DNA from: Akkermansiaceae bacterium UBA2381
GTDB taxonomy: Bacteria; Verrucomicrobiota; Verrucomicrobiia; Verrucomicrobiales; DEV007
Assembly: GCA_002344215.1 (NCBI GenBank)
Contig: DDSV01000034.1
Coordinates: 1 to 64,000 of the forward strand
Direction: 5' to 3'
DNA: 64,000 nucleotides
Positions within the stretch are counted from its first letter, which is position 1; each line of letters starts with the position of its first letter. Of the stretch, positions 1-7,350 are shown in pieces. Under the pieces are notes generated by a model. The model was not told the DNA's origin. It searched no databases and was given only the letters and a program-made list of their open reading frames with translations. Both the position numbers and the translations under genes were made by a program.

Positions 1-211
1 CTTCGATCTCGCCTCCGAACGGGGCGTCCTCCCCGATGGCGATCGCGATGCCCCTGGCCCGGAAGAGGGCGTAGAACCGATGGGAGGTGTTCTTGTTGAG
101 GCGGCAGAGGAGGGCTGCCTTCGATGCGGTGATGTCCAGGCAGAAGCACTCCAGAAGGCGCAGGAATTTCCGTTCCGAGAGATGCGTTCCGACGCAATAT
201 CTGTTTTTCAT
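1..211 (-). CDS. IS1595-family transposase, N-terminal fragment (cut by window edge)
   Basis: Reading the minus strand from the ATG at 211 gives 70 open codons that run off the left edge. The peptide begins MKNRYCVGTHLSERKFLRLL and ends with FGGEIE at the edge. That arrangement (SERKFL.LL, then LNKNT.HRFY, then FGGEIE just before the expected VDESYFG) matches the N-terminal region of IS1595/ISXO2-type DDE transposases. The zinc-ribbon segment usual before this region is absent, so it may be an N-terminally shorter variant or a 5'-truncated copy. The catalytic residues lie outside the window. Neither terminal inverted repeat is visible here. Confidence 0.7.
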   Translation of the reverse strand, partial: MKNRYCVGTHLSERKFLRLLECFCLDITASKAALLCRLNKNTSHRFYALFRARGIAIAIGEDAPFGGEIE

Positions 212-288
212 TGATATTCCTAGAGTTAAGGCCGGTTTTAGGCGATAATCTAGGAAAGACCCTCAAACCCCAATTCACCCAAGCGGAG

Positions 289-972
289 TCAAGGCATGGC
301 GATGCCGAGATCGGCGGCGGTGACCTCGCGGATGCCGCCCTCGGGATTCATGTCGTCGAAATGCCACCACTCCGACTGGATGACGCGGAAGCCCGCCTCC
401 TTCATCGCCGTTTGCAGGAGGGTGATGCGGCGGGCGATCTCGGGGTCGCCGCCGACATAGCGCGAGGCGGCGCGGGCGGTGAATTCGTCGAATTTCGAGG
501 GCATGGGCACCTCGGTGCCGTCGAGGCGCACGAGGGTGAGGTCGATCGAGATGCCGTAGCAATGCCAGGAGAGGCCCTTGCCCGGCGGCACGACGTAGCG
601 CTCGTCGCGCACCGCGTCCCAGAGCGCTTGGTGGGCCTCCGGCGGCCGCCACGCGTCCCAGATTTTGATGGCGTATCCGTGCTCCTTCAACTGTTTCGCG
701 ACCTGCCGCAGCTTCTTGGCGGTGGAGCGGTGGACGAGGGCGGGCATGTCGGCGCGGTAGAGCGGCTTGCCCGCCGCCGAGGTGACCTTGTAGCGCAGGT
801 CGACATGGGCCTCGGGCACGGCGGTGGCGAGGGGGACGAGCAGGTATTTTTTCGCCTTGCGGTGGATCGCGGCGTTTCCGTCGCGCAGGAAGGGGTTGGC
901 CCCGCCCGTGACGAGAGGGAGGGCGAGGAGGAGGCAAGCGAGCAGCGCGGCGGTCTGCGGAGGGTTCTTCAT
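289..972 (-). CDS. D-Ala-D-Ala dipeptidase-like (VanX/DdpX, peptidase family M15D)
   Basis: Predicted 227-residue exported zinc dipeptidase that would cleave D-Ala-D-Ala, either for wall-peptide turnover or nutrition. A Sec-type signal covers roughly residues 1-25. The M15 zinc site is visible as SxHxxGxxxD (His137, Asp144) and ExWH (Glu201, His204), with the upstream WRP motif near residue 109 that stabilises the transition state in VanX. The ATG at 972 was chosen because it places the hydrophobic signal at the N terminus; longer upstream reading frames have no signal. It is divergent from the M81 peptidase gene at 1181. No vanH/vanA partners are present, so a resistance role is not supported. 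Confidence 0.85.
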   Translation of the reverse strand: MKNPPQTAALLACLLLALPLVTGGANPFLRDGNAAIHRKAKKYLLVPLATAVPEAHVDLRYKVTSAAGKPLYRADMPALVHRSTAKKLRQVAKQLKEHGYAIKIWDAWRPPEAHQALWDAVRDERYVVPPGKGLSWHCYGISIDLTLVRLDGTEVPMPSKFDEFTARAASRYVGGDPEIARRITLLQTAMKEAGFRVIQSEWWHFDDMNPEGGIREVTAADLGIAMP

Positions 973-1180
973 GCAGACCGACAGGGTAGGCCCTTTCCAT
1001 GGGATCGCAACGCTTGTCAGGGCTGGGGCCGTCCGTGCGGGGCGGCGCTCTGCGGGAGCGCTCGGCGGCGAGGGTTCACCGAGACGGTTTGCCCTCTCCC
1101 TAGATGCCTTCGAGTTCTCAAGGCGAGTTTCCGCCGAAATCGAGGCTTTCCGCCGATGGAAAAACCGCCACATTGCTTGG

Positions 1181-2656
1181 ATGAATCAGACGAAAAGAGT
1201 CGGGATCGTTGGCTTGTTGCAGGAATCGAACACCTTTATCGGGGAGTGGACGACGCGTCGCCATTTCGAGGAGGACTTGCTGCTGCGCGGCGAGGCGATC
1301 CGCGAACGCATGGCGGGAACGCCGCACGAGGTGGGGGGATTTTTCGAGGAACTGGACCGCTTCGGGGTCGAGGCGGTGCCGGTCTTCCTCGCGCGGGCGC
1401 TGCCCTACGGCACGATCCGGCGGGCGGATTTCGAGGGGCTCGTGGACGAGTTGCTGGAGGCGGTCGCGGAGGCGGGACGGCTCGACGGTCTGCTCGTCGC
1501 GCCGCACGGGGCGACGGTGGCGGAGGGGCATCCTGACGCGGACGGGTATTGGCTGGGGCGTTTGCGCGAGCAGGTCGGTCCCGGCGTCCCCATCGTCGCG
1601 ACGCTCGACCCGCACGCGAACCTCTCCCCGGCGATGGTCGCGGCGACGGACGCGATTTTCGCCTATCGCACGAACCCCCACCTCGACCAGCGCGAGACGG
1701 GTCTGCGCGCGGCGCGGCTGCTCCTCGCGACGTTGGAGGGGATGGTGGCTTCGGCGCAGGCTGCGGCTTTTCCGCCGATGGCGATCAACATCCGTTCGCA
1801 GAACACTTCCGAGTCGCCGATGCGGGAGTTCTACGAGGAGGCCGCCGCCCTCGCGGACCGTCCGGGGGTGTTGAGCCATTCGATCCTCCTCGGCTTTCCC
1901 TATGCGGATGTGACGGAGATGGGCTCGTCGGTGCTCGTCGTCACGGACGGGGACGGGGCGCTCGCCCGCGACATGGCCGAGGCCATCGCCGCGAGGATGT
2001 GGGAGCGGCGCACGGATTTCGAGCCGGTGCAGATTGAAGCCGCCGAGGCGGTCGCTCTCGCGGGGGAAAGGGAGGAGCGTCCCGTGGTGCTCCTCGATAT
2101 GGGGGACAATGTGGGCGGCGGTTCGCCCGCGAACGGCACGGCCATTGTGCGGGAATGGCTGCGCGGCGGGGCTTGCGGAAAGGCTTTCGTCTGCCTTCAC
2201 GATCCGGCGGCGGTGGAGGCGGCGGTTGCGGCGGGGATGGGCGATGTGTTCGAGGGCGCGGTCGGCGATGCGGCGGAGCCGGTGAAGGGAGTCTTCCGGG
2301 TGCGCTCGCTGCACGACGGGATCTTTCGCGAGACGCAAGCGCGACACGGGGGATTTTCGGTGTTCGACCAAGGGCCGACGGCGGTGCTGGAGCTGGAAGG
2401 CACGGGGCTGGTCGTCATGGCGACGACGCGGCGCATGGCCCCCTTCAGCCTTGCGCAATTGACCTCCTGCGGCGTCGATCCGGCGGATTTCGACCTGATC
2501 GTGGCGAAAGGCGTGATCGCCCCGATGGCGGCCTACGAGCCAGTGGCGAAAGGCGGCTTCCTGCATGTCGATACGCCCGGCGTGACGCGGGCGGACATGA
2601 CGAAGCTGGAGTATCGCGAGCGGCGAAGGCCGATGTTTCCTTTCGAGAGGGAGTGA
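1181..2656 (+). CDS. M81 family metallopeptidase (MlrC / microcystinase C-like)
   Basis: Predicted 491-residue zinc peptidase of the MlrC family, which hydrolyses linear or cyclic non-standard peptides; family members are common in environmental bacteria beside amidohydrolase genes. The N-terminal DUF1485/M81 domain shows APHGATVAEGHPD, TLDPHANLSP and YRTNPHLDQRETG, the three His-containing motifs thought to hold the metal. The C-terminal M81 domain starts near residue 300 with LLDMGDNVGGGSPANGT. The ATG at 1181 begins MNQTKRVGIVGLLQESNTF, the usual family start. There is no signal peptide, so it should be cytoplasmic. The substrate cannot be read from the sequence. Confidence 0.85.
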   Translation: MNQTKRVGIVGLLQESNTFIGEWTTRRHFEEDLLLRGEAIRERMAGTPHEVGGFFEELDRFGVEAVPVFLARALPYGTIRRADFEGLVDELLEAVAEAGRLDGLLVAPHGATVAEGHPDADGYWLGRLREQVGPGVPIVATLDPHANLSPAMVAATDAIFAYRTNPHLDQRETGLRAARLLLATLEGMVASAQAAAFPPMAINIRSQNTSESPMREFYEEAAALADRPGVLSHSILLGFPYADVTEMGSSVLVVTDGDGALARDMAEAIAARMWERRTDFEPVQIEAAEAVALAGEREERPVVLLDMGDNVGGGSPANGTAIVREWLRGGACGKAFVCLHDPAAVEAAVAAGMGDVFEGAVGDAAEPVKGVFRVRSLHDGIFRETQARHGGFSVFDQGPTAVLELEGTGLVVMATTRRMAPFSLAQLTSCGVDPADFDLIVAKGVIAPMAAYEPVAKGGFLHVDTPGVTRADMTKLEYRERRRPMFPFERE

Positions 2657-2849
2657 AGCTGCGCCACGAAATGGGACGCCTCGCTGAGGCGTCGATCTTG
2701 GGGTGGACGCGGAGGAGCTTTCGACTTCGGGCGGAGTCGGGGAAAAGGAGGGGGAGGTGTTCGTCGCAAAGGGCCTTCCCGCAGCGGTCGAACCGCGCCT
2801 CGTCCGTTCTGCCAATCTGAAATCGCTGATTTCGGCGGCGAACGTCGGG
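2657..2849. repeat. Intergenic hairpins between convergent genes
   Basis: This 190-bp gap between the convergent M81 and beta-helix genes holds small perfect hairpins. One is GACGCCTC-GCT-GAGGCGTC at 2675-2693. Another is GAAATC-GCT-GATTTC near 2820-2834, just past the stop of the minus-strand gene. Neither is followed by a T-run. They may act as bidirectional transcript ends or be palindromic repeats. No gene is seen here. Confidence 0.4.
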
Positions 2850-4139
2850 TCACGGTGCGAATCCGCTCACGCGGTTGCCTTCCGCATGGATGTCCTTGGT
2901 TTCCGGGCCTTGGCGGATCGCGGTGCGCTGGGCCGGACCTCTGGTTTCGACGATCTCATTGTTGACGATGCGGATGCCTTCGGTGCCGCCTTGGATCTCG
3001 ATGGCTGCGCCGTCCTCGGATCCGTTGTCGCGCAACACGTTGTTTTCGATGCGGTTGCGGTGGCCCGCGAAATCGGGGCCGCGCTCGGGCCGGAACAAAA
3101 TGCCTTGGTCTTGGCTGCTGACGATGGTGTTGCCGACGATGAGATTGTCGGTGTCGCGGTGCCCGATGGAGATTCCGATCCGGTTGCCTTCGATCTGGTT
3201 TTCCTGGGCCAAACCGTATTTGACTCCCCAGCAGAAGAACAAGCCGATGCCGTTCCCGGAAAGGGTGTTGCCGCGGATCACCGGGCGCTGCGAGCCGGAG
3301 CCGGGATGCAGCCCCAGATCCCGGTTGTTCTCCACGGTGCAGTCTTCTACCGCCACGTCGTGGCAGATCTGCCAGGAAATGCCGTCACCGTTGTAGTTCC
3401 GCGCCGCGACCTTGCGGAGGACGATGCGGTTGCAGTCTTGGAGGAACACGCAGCCCGCATAGTTGCCGTCGAGGTGTTCGTTGGCTTCGCGGTTGCCGTC
3501 GAGGACGAGGTTCTCCACCGTCGCGTCCTCGATTCCCTCGCCGCTGAGAATGGGAAAGAGCGAGGAAGCCGTCGCGCCGTGCATCTGCCAGAGATTCTCG
3601 CGCAAGGGCCGGTCCAGCTTGAAGCGGTTCCCGCTGCGGGCGGTCAAGGTGCGCTTGACCACCGTCTGCCGCCCGGTTTTTTCGTCTTTGGACCGCAGGC
3701 ACACACCGTCGCCCACCGCGAAACCCGTCGTGTCGGCCAAGGTGATCTCTTGGTCGTACCAATCGCTGTCGACCGCCAGCGTCGTCGTGGCGGAAGGCTC
3801 CTTGATCAAAACGGTATCTGCGCCGGAACCCAGCAGGCGGACACCGCTGCGGAGGTGGACGGCGTTCCTCAGCCGGTACACGCCCGGCAGCACGCGCACG
3901 GTGCCGCCTCCCATCCCTGCGACGTAGTCCACCGCCGCTTGCAGGGCCTGTTGACCGGTTCCGTTGATCTCGGCTCCCTCCGGTCCCACCGTGACCGAGA
4001 ATTGTTCCTCCCAAGCCGGTTCCACCGCGCGGTCTCCCGATGTGGCCCGGGGTTCTGCGACGGCAGGCCGTTCGTCCGCCTTGGCGAAGGTGGCGGGAAA
4101 AAGACAAACGGCCAGGAGTTGCGGGAGTTTCGGCTTCAT
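2850..4139 (-). CDS. Secreted right-handed parallel beta-helix repeat protein
   Basis: 429-residue predicted exported protein of the pectate-lyase/NosD-like beta-helix superfamily. An N-terminal signal (MKPKLPQLLAVCLFPATFAKA) is followed by a pectin-lyase-type start (GGGTVRVLPGVYRL) and then many short imperfect repeats of the beta-helix type, such as VENLVLDGNRE, IRGNTLSGNGIGLFF, VGNTIVSSQDQGI and IENNVLRDNGS. These folds normally bind or cleave polysaccharides, and catalytic residues cannot be assigned. The ATG at 4139 is preferred over an in-frame TTG at 4151. It lies downstream of rraA-like on the same strand and may share its transcript. Confidence 0.8.
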   Translation of the reverse strand: MKPKLPQLLAVCLFPATFAKADERPAVAEPRATSGDRAVEPAWEEQFSVTVGPEGAEINGTGQQALQAAVDYVAGMGGGTVRVLPGVYRLRNAVHLRSGVRLLGSGADTVLIKEPSATTTLAVDSDWYDQEITLADTTGFAVGDGVCLRSKDEKTGRQTVVKRTLTARSGNRFKLDRPLRENLWQMHGATASSLFPILSGEGIEDATVENLVLDGNREANEHLDGNYAGCVFLQDCNRIVLRKVAARNYNGDGISWQICHDVAVEDCTVENNRDLGLHPGSGSQRPVIRGNTLSGNGIGLFFCWGVKYGLAQENQIEGNRIGISIGHRDTDNLIVGNTIVSSQDQGILFRPERGPDFAGHRNRIENNVLRDNGSEDGAAIEIQGGTEGIRIVNNEIVETRGPAQRTAIRQGPETKDIHAEGNRVSGFAP

Positions 4140-4202
4140 CGTTCCAATCAACCACTCGGGTCAGCCGATGCAAGCGGGTGCTGAAGGGGTTGCTTTTACC
4201 CG

Positions 4203-4261
4203 GCTCCCGACGACCCACTCTCCACTCTCAACCGATCCCACGGACGAGATCCGTGGGATGC
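4203..4261 (-). terminator. Stem-loop downstream of rraA-like gene, with short repeats
   Basis: Immediately after the minus-strand stop at 4262 is a perfect 10-bp stem, ATCCCACGGA-(CGAGA)-TCCGTGGGAT at 4235-4259. No U-tract follows, so it may be a processing or rho-dependent site rather than an intrinsic terminator. Next to it (4217-4232) are two copies of CACTCTC, the heptamer type also seen at 5000-5030. Confidence 0.4.
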
Positions 4262-4900
4262 TCACAAAATCCCGTGCTTCCGGAACACCTCGCCCACGGG
4301 CACCCCGGCGGCGAGTTCCTCGCGCACGGTGTTCTCGCCGGCGACTTTCTCCTTGGCGGCCGCGATGACGCTGGCGGCGATCTCCTGCGGGATGATGACG
4401 ACGCCGTCGCAATCGCCGAGGATGTAGTCGCCCTGCTTCGCGGCCACGCCGTCGATGACGATGGGCTCGCGGATGGCGCTGGCGTCGACGCGGCCCTTGC
4501 TGTCGGCGGGCGAGGCGCCGATCCCGAAGACGGGGAAGTCGAGCTGGTTCAGCGCCCAGAGATCGCGGGTGCAGGCGGTCATGACGACGCCCCGGACGCC
4601 TTTGGCGAGGCAGGCGGTGCTAAGCAGTTCGCCCCAGAAGCCGCAACTGCGGTCGTGTCCCGCGTCGATGACGAGGACGTCGCCCGGTTCCGCCGTATCG
4701 ACCGCCTCCATCTCAAGGACGTAGGGTTGCTCGGGCACGCCATCGACGATTTCGGCCTTCATCGTGAAGACCCGTCCCGCGATCCGCTGAGCGGGGGTGA
4801 GGGCGCGGACGGCGGGCGTCAGGCATTGGTTCGGATAGCCGTGGGCGTCGAGCACGTCGGCGAGGACGGCGGAGTAGAGCGAGGCGAGATCGTCGAGCAT
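4262..4900 (-). CDS. RraA family protein (dimethylmenaquinone methyltransferase-like / HMG aldolase fold)
   Basis: 212-residue cytoplasmic protein. The RraA-like fold includes class II HMG/CHA aldolases, oxaloacetate decarboxylases and regulators of RNase E. Visible features are the N-terminal SAVLADVLDAHG, then GDVLVIDAG and the conserved TRD of GVVMTACTRD, followed by GDYILGDCDGVVIIP. The second glycine-rich GxWGxLLxxxAxxxG motif (SCGFWGELLSTACLAKG) is also present. Verrucomicrobial and planctomycetal copies often sit beside DHDPS-like and secreted sugar genes, as here, which favours an aldolase-type catabolic role over RNase regulation (inference). The start at 4900 (MLDDLASLYSAVL) fits the family. 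Confidence 0.8.
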   Translation of the reverse strand: MLDDLASLYSAVLADVLDAHGYPNQCLTPAVRALTPAQRIAGRVFTMKAEIVDGVPEQPYVLEMEAVDTAEPGDVLVIDAGHDRSCGFWGELLSTACLAKGVRGVVMTACTRDLWALNQLDFPVFGIGASPADSKGRVDASAIREPIVIDGVAAKQGDYILGDCDGVVIIPQEIAASVIAAAKEKVAGENTVREELAAGVPVGEVFRKHGIL

Positions 4901-4909
4901 GGGGGAAGG

Positions 4910-4935
4910 AGTAAAAGGTGAAAGGTAAAAAGTGG
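4910..4935. repeat. Heptameric short tandem repeat (copy A)
   Basis: The segment after the first bases reads AAAGGTG, AAAGGTA, AAAAGTG, a 7-bp period just upstream of the minus-strand rraA-like start. The 25-bp block recurs with a single mismatch at 14704-14728, which is unlikely by chance and resembles cyanobacterial STRR elements. Confidence 0.6.
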
Positions 4936-4999
4936 CTTGGATGGGAGCTTGGAGGGAAAGGGGAGAGGCGTTTGGAGTCCTCCGAATCAACGGTTCCGG

Positions 5000-5030
5000 A
5001 CTCTCAACTCTCAACCATCCACTCTCAACC
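5000..5030. repeat. Heptameric short tandem repeat (ACTCTCA type)
   Basis: Units ACTCTCA, ACTCTCA, ACCATCC, ACTCTCA with a 7-bp period lie immediately downstream of the sialidase-like stop (minus strand). They are related to the CACTCTC units near 4217. Confidence 0.55.
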
Positions 5031-6134
5031 CCGAATCAGCCAATCGAGGCTGATTCGACGAATGCGGAGGCGGTTGAGGGCACCGACCTTGCTGTCGCCG
5101 GCGCAGTAGGCGAGGAGGATGGCGTCGTCGGTGAAGTGGATTGCGGTGTAGTGGTAAAGGCCCTCGGGATCGTCCTCGACGGCCTTGCGGAGCGGCCAGG
5201 TCTTGCCTCCGTCGCTGGAGATGGCGGCGACAAGGGGATTGCGCTTGTTCGGGGGGAAGGGGAACTGGCCGGAATGGTCGTTGTAGAGGGCGAGAAGATC
5301 GTCGCTGCCGGGCAGGCGCTTGATGCTGGCGGGGCCGTTCGGGGACTTCATCTCGGTGGGTTCGGGCGGCGACCAAGTGTGGCCTCCGTCGGTGGAGCGG
5401 AAACCCCATTGCCCGTCTTGGTCGGTGCGGCTCCAAGAAAGGAGCGAGCCGTCGGCGAGTTCGACGACGCCGGGCTCCTGGAGGCCGCTGTTGCTGCGCA
5501 CGGGCATGGCCCACCAGGAGGCGGCTTCGGTCCAAGTCTCGCCTTCGTCGTCGGAATGCAGCCAGGTGGTGATGGCCCGGGAGTCCCAGGATTTGCTGCT
5601 GTGCGGGTCGCTGCCCCGGGAGCGGTGGAAGGCGAGGGGGACGATGAGACGGCCTTTCGAGGTCTGGATGACGCGGTCATTATTCAGCACGAAGTAGCCG
5701 GGGGCCTGCTGGATGAGCTTCGGCTCGCTCCAAGTCTCTCCCTCGTCGGTGGAGACGCTCATGTGGGGGCGGCAGTCGATCCAACTGTTCTTGAGGCAGT
5801 AGAAGATCGCCAGTTTCCCGCTGGCGAGGCGCAGCAGGGAGACGCTCATGACGTTGTTGCCGGCGGTGTTCTCCACGACGGTCTCCGGCTGGGTCCAGGT
5901 GCGGCCTCCATCGTCGGAATGGATGCGGACGAGGCGGGCGGGGCTTTCATCCGCCGCTCCGCCGTAGAATTGGGAGTAGATGAAGAGGATGCGGCCCGAG
6001 GCGAGGGTGGCGAAGGAGCCCTCGGAATTGCGCGGGAATTCCGGGGAGGGGTCGAGATTGAGGGTGATGACGCTTTCGGCGGCAAGGGCCGGGAGCGCGA
6101 GGGCAAAAGCGGTGAGGAAGGGGAGTAGCTTCAC
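5025..6134 (-). CDS. Secreted sialidase-like (BNR / Asp-box) protein
   Basis: 369-residue predicted exported six-bladed beta-propeller of the exo-alpha-sialidase superfamily. A signal peptide spans about residues 1-19 (ALALPALAAES). Five Asp-box motifs S-x-D-x-G-x-T-W are readable: SDDGGRTW, STDEGETW, SDDEGETW, STDGGHTW and SSDGGKTW. The canonical FRIP arginine motif of true sialidases is replaced by a SEGSFATLASGRILFIYS segment, so the substrate may not be sialic acid; many environmental homologs are uncharacterised glycosidases. A DHDPS/NanA-superfamily gene lies upstream on the same strand, which would fit a sialic-acid-like catabolic set (inference). Confidence 0.8.
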   Translation of the reverse strand: MKLLPFLTAFALALPALAAESVITLNLDPSPEFPRNSEGSFATLASGRILFIYSQFYGGAADESPARLVRIHSDDGGRTWTQPETVVENTAGNNVMSVSLLRLASGKLAIFYCLKNSWIDCRPHMSVSTDEGETWSEPKLIQQAPGYFVLNNDRVIQTSKGRLIVPLAFHRSRGSDPHSSKSWDSRAITTWLHSDDEGETWTEAASWWAMPVRSNSGLQEPGVVELADGSLLSWSRTDQDGQWGFRSTDGGHTWSPPEPTEMKSPNGPASIKRLPGSDDLLALYNDHSGQFPFPPNKRNPLVAAISSDGGKTWPLRKAVEDDPEGLYHYTAIHFTDDAILLAYCAGDSKVGALNRLRIRRISLDWLIRG

Positions 6135-6201
6135 GGGGTGGGGGTGTTTGTTGGGGGCAGTGATAGCGTGCTTTTGGCGGGGGTGTCAAGGAACGCGAAT
6201 C

Positions 6202-6300
6202 CTCTTACTCTTACTCCTTGCTCTTACCTCTTACTCCCCTCGTTTGTCGGGGAACGCTCGATTCTGAGTAAGAGGTAAGAGCAAGGAGTAAGAGTAGGAG
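6202..6300. repeat. Long palindrome with 35-bp arms
   Basis: The left arm (6202-6236) and right arm (6266-6300) are reverse complements with one mismatch, around a 29-nt loop. The arms are made of CTCTTAC/CTTACTC units with 6-7 bp spacing. It fills the gap between the DHDPS-like stop (6310) and the sialidase-like start (6134), both on the minus strand. A transcript across it would form a very stable hairpin. There is no U-run, so it is not a normal intrinsic terminator. Confidence 0.85.
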
Positions 6301-6309
6301 GAGGAATCC

Positions 6310-7350
6310 TCATTTCCCCAACCACCGATCCAAATTCTCCGCAATGAACCCGGAATCCTGCCATTCGGGGTAGGCTGCGATCACCCGGTCGATCTCCTCG
6401 GCCTGTCCGGGCGACAGCTCCTCCTTCGGGTCGAGGCAGGCTCGCGAGGGGAGGAGCCCTTCGCGGCGGAGCAGTTCCTGGATCCCCGAGATGCAGCCGG
6501 CGAAACGGTGGGTGGGATCGAAAAGGGCGGCGTTGAAGTCGGTGAGTCCAGCGTCGAGGGCGGCCCATTCGGCGGCGCTGCGGGAGATGGATTTCACTTC
6601 ATCCATCAGGGCGACAGCGCGTTTCGTCCCCACGGCCCATTGCCCCAGCAAACCGCCCACGATGCGCTTCGGCGGAGCGCCCGGACCGCCGAAGGGGAAG
6701 GGGGTGAGGAGATCGTGGATGATATGGTCGTCGTTGCCGGTGTAGAGGGCGAGGTCGTCGCGTCCGCTGTCGGCCACGGCGCGGACCACGTCGAGGGTGG
6801 CGTAACGGTCGAAGGGCGCGATCTTGATGGCGACGGCGGACGCAATCTCCGCGAACTCGCGCCAGAAGCGGTAGCCGTAGCTGCGGCCCCCGATGGCGGG
6901 CTGGAGGTAAAAGCCGAAGAGGGGCAGGATTTCGCCGACGCGGCGGCAGTGGGCGATCAGTTCCGCGTCGCTGGCTTCGCGCAGAGCGGAGAGGCTGAGG
7001 AGGGCGGCGTCGTAGCCAAGCTCCCGCGCGACGGCGGCCTCGCGCAGCGCCTGCCCGGTCGCGCCGCAAACGCCGGCAACGAGGGCGAAGGGGCGTCCGG
7101 GCGCGAGATGCCGCCGCGTCTCCTCGGCACAGAGGGAGAGGACGGGGTCGTAGAGGGAGTGCTCCGGCTCGCGGATCTCGAACTGCGTGGTGTGGACGCC
7201 CACGGCGAGGCCACCAGCCCCGGCGTCGAGATAGTAGCGGACGAGGGCGCGCTGGTGCTGGGGCGACCAAGTGCGGTCGGAGTTCAGCGCGAGCGGCATC
7301 GCGGGGATGACCTGCCCCGCGCCGAGGTGGCGCCGCAGATCCCCGTTCAT
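6310..7350 (-). CDS. Dihydrodipicolinate synthase family protein (DapA/NanA superfamily)
   Basis: 346-residue class I aldolase-type TIM barrel, longer than DapA (about 290). It starts MNGDLRRHLGAGQVIPAMPLAL. The superfamily tyrosine region appears as FGFYLQPAIGG, and the Schiff-base lysine is most likely in AIKIAPFDRY. The ATG at 7350 overlaps the stop of the upstream lipoprotein hydrolase as ATGA, so the two are translationally coupled. Members with this length in Verrucomicrobiota and Planctomycetota are usually unassigned lyases of keto acids. The neighbouring sialidase-like gene makes a role in keto-sugar breakdown possible but not shown. Confidence 0.75.
   Translation of the reverse strand: MNGDLRRHLGAGQVIPAMPLALNSDRTWSPQHQRALVRYYLDAGAGGLAVGVHTTQFEIREPEHSLYDPVLSLCAEETRRHLAPGRPFALVAGVCGATGQALREAAVARELGYDAALLSLSALREASDAELIAHCRRVGEILPLFGFYLQPAIGGRSYGYRFWREFAEIASAVAIKIAPFDRYATLDVVRAVADSGRDDLALYTGNDDHIIHDLLTPFPFGGPGAPPKRIVGGLLGQWAVGTKRAVALMDEVKSISRSAAEWAALDAGLTDFNAALFDPTHRFAGCISGIQELLRREGLLPSRACLDPKEELSPGQAEEIDRVIAAYPEWQDSGFIAENLDRWLGK

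Noticed and set aside
289..972. Vancomycin-resistance cluster suggested by the VanX-like gene
   Set aside because: No vanH, vanA-type ligase or vanRS neighbours; M15 dipeptidases of this kind are common in non-resistant bacteria.
1118..2815. Long minus-strand frame opposite the M81 peptidase
   Set aside because: Arg/His-rich translation without domains; the plus-strand M81 protein is unambiguous.
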